Part shown: positions 58,686 through 64,000 of the stretch, in pieces
How positions within the stretch are numbered: the stretch's first letter is position 1
How the letters are laid out: each line of letters begins with the position of its first letter
Origin: Streptomyces venezuelae
Lineage (GTDB): Bacteria; Actinomycetota; Actinomycetes; Streptomycetales; Streptomycetaceae
DNA: 64,000 nt
Assembly: GCF_008642315.1 (NCBI RefSeq)
Contig: NZ_CP029192.1
Coordinates: 2,976,001-3,040,000, forward strand
Reading direction: 5' to 3'
Made by a program: the position numbers and the translations under genes
Notes under the pieces: generated by a model
What the model was told of the DNA's origin: nothing
Seen by the model: only the letters and a program-made list of their open reading frames with translations
Databases searched by the model: none

Positions 58686-59531
58686 ATGCGTATCGAACTC
58701 GCCACCGAGCCCGGTGACCCCGCACGCCCCAACGAGGACTACGCGTCGGTCGCGCTTCCCGCGTCCGGACAGGGCGGATCGCTCGTCCTCCTGGATGGTG
58801 TGACCCCGCCCGAGGGGTCGGTGGGCTGTCCGCATTCCGTCCCTTGGTTCACGGCGCGTCTGGGCGGTGCACTGGGGGAACTGTCCGTTTCACGCCGGGA
58901 TATGACGCTCACTGAGGTCCTGGCGGCAGGCATCACGCGTACCGCCGAAGCACATGGTTCAACCTGTGACCTTTCTCACCCGCGCACCCCTCAGGCAACC
59001 GTGGTGCTCGTGCGGTGGGACGAGGAGCGCGTCGAGCACCTCGTCCTGTCCGACTCGGCGCTCCTCATCGCGGGCAATGACGGCGAGGTGACGGCCGTCC
59101 TCGACCGGCGCCTCGCCGAACTGCCGCCCACCGTGCAGGCCCTGCGCGACCAGGTGCGCGCCCTGCCGCGCGGCTCCGCCGAACGGGACGTCGCGGCCCG
59201 TGCCTACGGAACGGCGGTCGAGGCGCTGCGCAACGCGGAGGACGGCTTCTTCACGGCCGCGTCCGACCCCTCGGCCGCCCTGCGCGCGGTCGTCGGCGAG
59301 CTGCCGCGGGCTGACGTCACGGCGGTGGCGGCGCTGACCGACGGGGCCGGGCGGTGGGTCGAGACCTTCCGCGAGGGCGACTGGGCCGACTGCTTCGCGC
59401 TGCTGCGCAAGCAGGGGCCGCGGCATCTGGTCTCCCGGGTGCGGGAGTTGGAACGCGCGGATCCGGACCGCCTGGCCTTCCCGCGCGGAAAGCGCCACGA
59501 CGACGCGGCGGTCGTCTACGCGGAGTGGTGA
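58686..59531 (+). CDS. PP2C-like protein (integrase-independent, cytosolic)
   Basis: 281 aa from ATG 58686. PP2C-type pattern: EPGDPARPNEDYASVALPAS, LVLLDGVTPPEG (motif with Asp-Gly), VLVRWDEERVEHLVLSDSAL, AVAALTDGAGRWVE and the terminal KRHDDAAVVYAEW. Several canonical metal-binding Asp residues (NED, LLDGV, TDGA, DDA) are conserved, so activity is possible. Proteins of this type recur in Streptomyces; partner kinase not evident. Divergent from the conservon. Confidence 0.8.
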   Translation: MRIELATEPGDPARPNEDYASVALPASGQGGSLVLLDGVTPPEGSVGCPHSVPWFTARLGGALGELSVSRRDMTLTEVLAAGITRTAEAHGSTCDLSHPRTPQATVVLVRWDEERVEHLVLSDSALLIAGNDGEVTAVLDRRLAELPPTVQALRDQVRALPRGSAERDVAARAYGTAVEALRNAEDGFFTAASDPSAALRAVVGELPRADVTAVAALTDGAGRWVETFREGDWADCFALLRKQGPRHLVSRVRELERADPDRLAFPRGKRHDDAAVVYAEW

Positions 59532-59553
59532 CGTACCCGGTCCGGGATTGTCG

Positions 59554-60060
59554 TCAGTTCTCCGCGCTCGCGTTCAGGCGGCCGAGCAGCCGGGCGAGTT
59601 CGGCGACCTCCGTGCGCTCCCAGCTCGCGAGCCGCCGCACGTAACGGGCGCGGCGGGCGGCGCGCACCGTGCGGAAGCGGGTGCGGCCGTCGGGTGTGAG
59701 CCGGATGAGCCAGGCGCGGCCGTCGGCCGGGTCGGGCTCGCGTGCGACGAGGCCGAGCTCCTCCAGGGCCCGCAACTGGCGGCTCATCGTGGCCTTGCCG
59801 ACGCCGATGAAGGCGGCGAGGTCGGTGGCCCGCTGCGGGCCGGAGTCGTCCAGGCAGACGAGCAGTCCGTACGCGGCGGGCTCCAGGTCGGGGTGGACCT
59901 GCCGCGCCATCTCGCCCGATGAGGCCCGCGCGCGGCGCAGCAGGAGCGACAACTCCCGTTCCAGGGAGAGGAACTCGCGGTCCTCTCCCCGCGCCTGCCG
60001 GGTCTCGCGCCCGTCGTCGCCCTGCGTGCCGGGCTTCACGCCTTCTTCTGCAGCACCCAT
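59554..60060 (-). CDS. MarR-family regulator
   Basis: 168 aa from ATG 60060. Winged helix at about 60-130: LEPAAYGLLVCLDDSGPQRA, LAAFIGVGKATMSRQLRALE, LVAREPDPADGRAWLIRLT. The acidic N-terminal 40 residues are variable. It is convergent with the PP2C-like gene (22 nt) and divergent from the lysozyme gene, 258 bp away, which it could regulate. Confidence 0.9.
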   Translation of the reverse strand: MGAAEEGVKPGTQGDDGRETRQARGEDREFLSLERELSLLLRRARASSGEMARQVHPDLEPAAYGLLVCLDDSGPQRATDLAAFIGVGKATMSRQLRALEELGLVAREPDPADGRAWLIRLTPDGRTRFRTVRAARRARYVRRLASWERTEVAELARLLGRLNASAEN

Positions 60061-60318
60061 GTCCCGCTTTCCCGACTCTGAAAGTTATCGCCCGAAGGCC
60101 CTCGCGCCGCGGCCGTGGCGGCAGCGGTCTGACCAGTATTTCGCAAGGTCCGGGCGGTGCCGCTCCGGTGCCACCGCCACAGGAGTGGACCAACGGCAGA
60201 ACTCGGGACCTCTTCCCTAGCGGCGGTCTACGTGCGTAGCGTTTTACATGACATGTTCACACCACTGCATGTCGACAGGTCCCCACCGAGCACCACCGAG
60301 GCCTTCGGAGGCACGCCC

Positions 60319-61152
60319 ATGCCCGTGCACAGACCCGGACCGGCCCGCCGCTCGCGCTTGTCGCCGGCGGGGGTTCTCCTCGCAGCACTGTCCGCCCTCT
60401 CCCTCCTCCTGACGCTCCCCACGGCGGCCCGAGCGGACGACGTCCCCGAGCGCGGCACCGCCCGCCTCGGCCAGGGCGTCATCGAACACGACGGCCAGGG
60501 TGGCCGCCCGTCCGGTGGTGACGCCGCCCAGACCGAGGGCGTCGACGTCAGCAGCCACCAGGGCAACGTCGCCTGGCAGACGCTCTGGAACAGCGGGGTG
60601 AAGTGGGCCTACGTCAAGGCCACCGAGAGCACCTCGTACAAGAACCCCTACTTCACCCAGCAGTACAACGGCTCGTACAACGTGGGCATGATCCGCGGCG
60701 CGTACCACTTCGCGACGCCCGACACCTCCAGCGGCGCCACTCAGGCCAACTACTTCGCGAGCAACGGTGGCGGCTGGTCGCGCGACGGCAGGACGCTGCC
60801 GGGCGCGCTCGACATCGAGTGGAACCCGTACGGCGCGGCCTGCTTCGGCAAGTCCCAGTCCGCGATGGTCAGCTGGATCCGTGACTTCCTGACCACCTAC
60901 AAGGCGCGCACCGGCCGCGACGCCGTCATCTACACCGCGACCAGCTGGTGGAAGCAGTGCACCGGCAACTACAGCGGCTTCGGCGCGAGCAACCCGCTCT
61001 GGATCGCCCGCTACGACACGAGCCCGGGCGAACTCCCGGCCGGCTGGGGCTTCCAGACCATGTGGCAGTACACCTCGTCGGGCCCGACGGTCGGTGACCA
61101 CAACAAGTTCAACGGCGCCCTCGACCGGGTGGTGGCGCTCGCCAACGGCTGA
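60319..61152 (+). CDS. Secreted GH25 lysozyme (muramidase)
   Basis: 277 aa from ATG 60319 with GGAGG 8 nt upstream. Signal peptide ending TAARA. GH25 domain from residue 73: catalytic Asp in EGVDVSSHQG, acid pair in LPGALDIEWNPYG, and WGFQTMWQYTSSG near the end. It cuts the N-acetylmuramic acid bond of peptidoglycan. There is no separate wall-binding domain. It is separated from lon by a strong terminator. Confidence 0.94.
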   Translation: MPVHRPGPARRSRLSPAGVLLAALSALSLLLTLPTAARADDVPERGTARLGQGVIEHDGQGGRPSGGDAAQTEGVDVSSHQGNVAWQTLWNSGVKWAYVKATESTSYKNPYFTQQYNGSYNVGMIRGAYHFATPDTSSGATQANYFASNGGGWSRDGRTLPGALDIEWNPYGAACFGKSQSAMVSWIRDFLTTYKARTGRDAVIYTATSWWKQCTGNYSGFGASNPLWIARYDTSPGELPAGWGFQTMWQYTSSGPTVGDHNKFNGALDRVVALANG

Positions 61153-61159
61153 GCGCACG

Positions 61160-61194
61160 GACGGCGGCCACCCGGTGCGGAGGTGGCCGCCGTC
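61160..61194. terminator. Bidirectional terminator between lysozyme and lon
   Basis: 13-bp perfect stem GACGGCGGCCACC (61160-61172) with its complement (61182-61194), 9-nt loop, between convergent genes; TCTT follows on the plus strand. Confidence 0.88.
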
Positions 61195-61207
61195 TCTTCG
61201 TGCGGTC

Positions 61208-63622
61208 CTACGCGGCAGCCGGGATCCTCACCTCGGCCGCCGTGAGCGCCAGTTCGAGCACCTGGCGCACGTCCGTGACCGCGTGCACGTCGAGCTTCTC
61301 CAGGACCTCGGCCGGGACATCGTCGAGGTCCGGCTCGTTCCGCTTCGGGATGATCACCGTGGTGATCCCGGCGCGGTGCGCGGCGAGCAGCTTCTGCTTC
61401 ACCCCGCCGATCGGCAGGACGCGGCCGGTCAGCGAGATCTCACCGGTCATCGCCACGTCCGTGCGGACCAGGCGGCCGCTGAGCAGCGACGCGAGGGCGG
61501 TCGTCAGGGTGACGCCCGCGCTCGGGCCGTCCTTCGGCACGGCGCCCGCGGGGAAGTGGACGTGCACGCCCCGCTCCTTCAGGTCGCCGACCGGCAGCTC
61601 CAGTTCGGCGCCGTGCGAGCGCAGGAAGCTCAGCGCGATCTGCGCCGACTCCTTCATGACGTCGCCGAGCTGACCGGTGAGCGTGAGCCCCGACGCACCC
61701 GTCTCCGGGTCCGCGAGCGAGGCCTCCACGAACAGCACGTCGCCGCCCGCCCCGGTGACCGCGAGCCCGGTCGCCACGCCCGGCACCGAGGTGCGCCGCT
61801 CCGCCGGGTCCTGTGCGGACTCCGGCACGTGACGCGGGCGCCCGATCAGACCGCGCAGGTCGTCGTCCTTGACGGTGGAGGGCAGCTCGCGGTCGCCCAG
61901 TTCGTGCTGGGCCGCGACCTTGCGGAGCAGCCGTGCGACGGACCGCTCCAGGTTGCGCACGCCCGCCTCGCGCGTGTACTCGCCGGCGAGCTTGCGCAGC
62001 GCGCTCTCGTCCAGGACCACCTCGTCCTTGTCGAGGCCCGCGCGCTCCAGCTGGCGCGGGAGCAGGTGGTCGCGGGCGATGACGACCTTCTCGTCCTCGG
62101 TGTATCCGTCGAGGCGGACGAGTTCCATGCGGTCGAGCAGGGCCTCGGGGATGGCTTCGAGGACGTTGGCGGTGGCGAGGAAGACGACGTCGCTGAGGTC
62201 GAGTTCCACTTCCAGGTAGTGGTCGCGGAAGGTGTGGTTCTGGGCCGGGTCGAGGACTTCGAGGAGGGCGGCGGCCGGGTCGCCCCGGAAGTCCGAGCCG
62301 ACCTTGTCGATCTCGTCGAGGAGCACCACGGGGTTCATCGACCCGGCCTCCTTGATGGCCCGCACGATGCGTCCGGGCAGCGCCCCCACGTACGTACGGC
62401 GGTGGCCGCGGATCTCCGCCTCGTCGCGTACGCCGCCGAGGGCGACGCGCACGAACTTGCGGCCCATGGCGTGCGCCACGGACTCGCCGAGCGACGTCTT
62501 GCCGACGCCGGGCGGGCCGACGAGAGCGAGGACGGCGCCGCCGCGGCGGCCGCCGACGACGCCGAGGCCGCGGTCCGAGCGGCGCTTGCGCACCGCGAGG
62601 TACTCGGTGATGCGCTCCTTCACGTCCTGGAGCCCGGCGTGCTCGGCGTCCAGGATCTCCTGGGCGCCCTTGATGTCGTACTCATCCTCGGTGCGCTCGT
62701 TCCACGGCAGTTCGAGGACGGTGTCGAGCCAGGTGCGGATCCAGGAGCCCTCGGGCGACTGGTCGCTCGCGCGCTCCAGCTTGTCGACCTCCTTGAGGGC
62801 GGCCTCACGGACCTTCTCGGGGAGGTCGGCGGCCTCGACGCGGGCACGGTAGTCGTCGGACTCCTCACCTTCCTGCTCGCCGTTGATCTCGCGCAGCTCC
62901 TTGCGGACGGCGTCGAGCTGGCGCCGCAGCAGGAACTCGCGCTGCTGCTTGTCCACGCCTTCCTGCACGTCCTTGGCGATGGACTCGGCGACGTCCTGCT
63001 CGGCGAGGTGCTCGCGCAGCTGCTCGGTGGCGAGCTTGAGGCGGGCGACCGCGTCCTCGGTCTCCAGGAGCTGGATCTTCTGCTGGGTGGTCAGGAACGG
63101 GGAGTACCCGGAGTTGTCGGCGAGCGCGGCGACGTCGTCGATCTGTGTGACGCGGTCCACGACCTGCCAGGCGCCGCGCTTCTTCAGCCAGCTGGTGGCG
63201 AGCGCCTTGTACTCCTTGACGAGCTCGGTGACGGCGCCCGGCAGGGGCTCCGGCACGGCGTCGTCGACCTTCGTGCCCTCGACCCAGAGGGCCGCGCCGG
63301 GCCCGGTCGTGCCCGCGCCGATGCGCACACGGCTCCGGCCGCGGATGAGGGCGCCGGGGTCGCCGTCGGAGAGCCGTCCGACCTGCTCGACGGTGCCGAG
63401 GACGCCGGTCGCGGCGTACGTCCCGTCGATGCGCGGAACAAGCAGCACCTTCGGCTTGCTGTCGCCATCGGAACGGGCGGCGGCCTGTGCGGCCTCCACC
63501 GCGGCCCGTACCTCGGCATCGGACAGGTCGAACGGGACCACCATGCCGGGCAGGACCACCTCGTCGTCGAGCGGCAGCACAGGCAGAGTGAGCGAAATGT
63601 ACGAGGCGGACTCAGTAGCCAT
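61208..63622 (-). CDS. lon: ATP-dependent protease Lon
   Basis: 804 aa from ATG 63622 with AAAGGGAG upstream. Lon substrate-binding domain (residues 8-200, LTLPVLPLDDEVVLPGMVVP), AAA+ module with Walker A GPPGVGKTSLGE and Walker B VVLLDEIDKVG, and C-terminal protease with S701 in PKDGPSAGVT and K744 in GGVKQKLLAA. It degrades misfolded and regulatory proteins. A near-consensus HAIR site 22 nt upstream of the start points to HspR control. Confidence 0.97.
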   Translation of the reverse strand: MATESASYISLTLPVLPLDDEVVLPGMVVPFDLSDAEVRAAVEAAQAAARSDGDSKPKVLLVPRIDGTYAATGVLGTVEQVGRLSDGDPGALIRGRSRVRIGAGTTGPGAALWVEGTKVDDAVPEPLPGAVTELVKEYKALATSWLKKRGAWQVVDRVTQIDDVAALADNSGYSPFLTTQQKIQLLETEDAVARLKLATEQLREHLAEQDVAESIAKDVQEGVDKQQREFLLRRQLDAVRKELREINGEQEGEESDDYRARVEAADLPEKVREAALKEVDKLERASDQSPEGSWIRTWLDTVLELPWNERTEDEYDIKGAQEILDAEHAGLQDVKERITEYLAVRKRRSDRGLGVVGGRRGGAVLALVGPPGVGKTSLGESVAHAMGRKFVRVALGGVRDEAEIRGHRRTYVGALPGRIVRAIKEAGSMNPVVLLDEIDKVGSDFRGDPAAALLEVLDPAQNHTFRDHYLEVELDLSDVVFLATANVLEAIPEALLDRMELVRLDGYTEDEKVVIARDHLLPRQLERAGLDKDEVVLDESALRKLAGEYTREAGVRNLERSVARLLRKVAAQHELGDRELPSTVKDDDLRGLIGRPRHVPESAQDPAERRTSVPGVATGLAVTGAGGDVLFVEASLADPETGASGLTLTGQLGDVMKESAQIALSFLRSHGAELELPVGDLKERGVHVHFPAGAVPKDGPSAGVTLTTALASLLSGRLVRTDVAMTGEISLTGRVLPIGGVKQKLLAAHRAGITTVIIPKRNEPDLDDVPAEVLEKLDVHAVTDVRQVLELALTAAEVRIPAAA

Positions 63623-63643
63623 GATCTCCCTTTCGGCATTCAA

Positions 63644-63664
63644 GTTGAGCTGTACCGACTCAAT
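63644..63664. promoter_or_regulatory. HAIR-like HspR operator upstream of lon
   Basis: TTGAG (63645-63649) and CTCAA (63659-63663) form a perfect inverted repeat with a 9-bp spacer; the flanking bases give G-TTGAG-C-N7-A-CTCAA-T against the HAIR consensus CTTGAGT-N7-ACTCAAG. HspR is known to repress heat-shock genes including lon in Streptomyces. Confidence 0.82.
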
Positions 63665-63776
63665 GCTTGTGAGCGCCGAGATGTTCCCAGGGGCATGTTC
63701 GCTGTGAGCGATCATCGGATGGCGTCCTGTCACCCGCCCGGACCCGCCTCCGCCAACCAAGATCATCGAGTGCAGA

Positions 63777-64000
63777 ATGAGCCGCATGTCGATACCCGAT
63801 GCGCAGGAAACGGCACGACCCACTCCGACGGCCGCGACGGCAGACGACGCGGCGGCGATCGGCCGCACGCTGGCCCTGGCCTTCGACGACGATCCGATGA
63901 TGCGCTGGTTCTTCCCGGACGAGGCCGCGCGCGAGGCGGGGCTCGGGCGGTACTTCGCCACGCTCCTCACCCGGCAGTACGTCCGCCACGGCCTCTGCGA
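63777..64000 (+). CDS. GNAT acetyltransferase, N-terminal part (cut by window edge)
   Basis: First 74 codons from ATG 63777 (ATG 63786 also possible); the rest lies beyond the right edge. AAIGRTLALAFDDDPMMRWF and DEAAREAGLGRYFATLLTRQ match the opening of GNAT N-acetyltransferases in actinobacteria. The acetyl-CoA-binding motif is not within the window. Divergent from lon. Confidence 0.75.
   Translation, partial: MSRMSIPDAQETARPTPTAATADDAAAIGRTLALAFDDDPMMRWFFPDEAAREAGLGRYFATLLTRQYVRHGLC

Noticed and set aside
55396..58803. 1135-codon plus-strand frame opposite cvnA
   Set aside because: Antisense shadow of cvnA; low-complexity Gly/Arg/Asp sequence without RBS or family motifs.

Overview
The window is about 72% GC with the strong third-position G/C bias, GTG/TTG starts and conserved gene neighbourhoods of a Streptomyces (or very close relative) core chromosome. 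The gene order from rho through thrB-thrC-hom-lysA-nrtL at the left to a conservon, lysozyme and lon at the right is the usual Streptomyces arrangement. It is broken by one clear insertion.

Region 1 (1-8.2 kb) is core: the N-terminus of rho, the threonine and lysine genes (all minus strand), an ArgRS-like protein (NrtL), a single-domain response regulator, and an intact tRNA-Arg(CCG).

Region 2 (8196-28826) is an actinomycete integrative and conjugative element (AICE) of the pSAM2 type. It lies between a 43-bp perfect direct repeat formed by the 3' part of the tRNA-Arg gene, and would excise as about 20.6 kb. Its backbone is int-xis-rep, two small genes, a FtsK/TraSA transfer ATPase, a short regulatory protein, and a divergent GntR/KorSA repressor with two 15-17 bp palindromic operators in the shared intergenic region. 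The cargo includes a TIGR02391/Ymh-family protein beside attL, an HTH-like plus about 15-repeat WD40 protein, two identical IS5-family insertion sequences flanking a PD-(D/E)XK nuclease and a possibly HEPN-like protein, a tight three-gene operon (primase/polymerase-like protein plus two paralogous small proteins) opposite an XRE-TPR regulator, and an APH-fold kinase next to attR. The cargo is lower in GC than the flanks and has features seen in defence islands, but no known complete system is recognised.

Region 3 (28.8-51 kb) returns to the chromosome: a frameshifted gene directly after attR, an AraC regulator, YceI, an ArsR - Mg2+-type P-ATPase - TatA operon with overlapping genes, an orphan type II thioesterase, the Ku/LigD-polymerase NHEJ pair, a dienelactone-hydrolase-like enzyme, an NTF2-like protein with a paired-operator promoter, a decayed NERD protein, a secreted protein - class F sortase - lipoprotein - histidine kinase cluster, an SH3-like secreted protein, a second SEDS/penicillin-binding-protein pair, two divergent diiron oxygenases with a TetR gene, and an array of Streptomyces interspersed hairpin repeats.

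Region 4 (51.5-64 kb) holds an NlpC/P60 endopeptidase, a conservon (cvnA-B-C-D) ending in a styrene-monooxygenase-like flavoprotein, a PP2C-like protein, a MarR regulator, a GH25 lysozyme, lon with a near-consensus HAIR (HspR) operator, and the start of a GNAT acetyltransferase.

All family calls come from reading motifs and organisation by eye; no database search was run.
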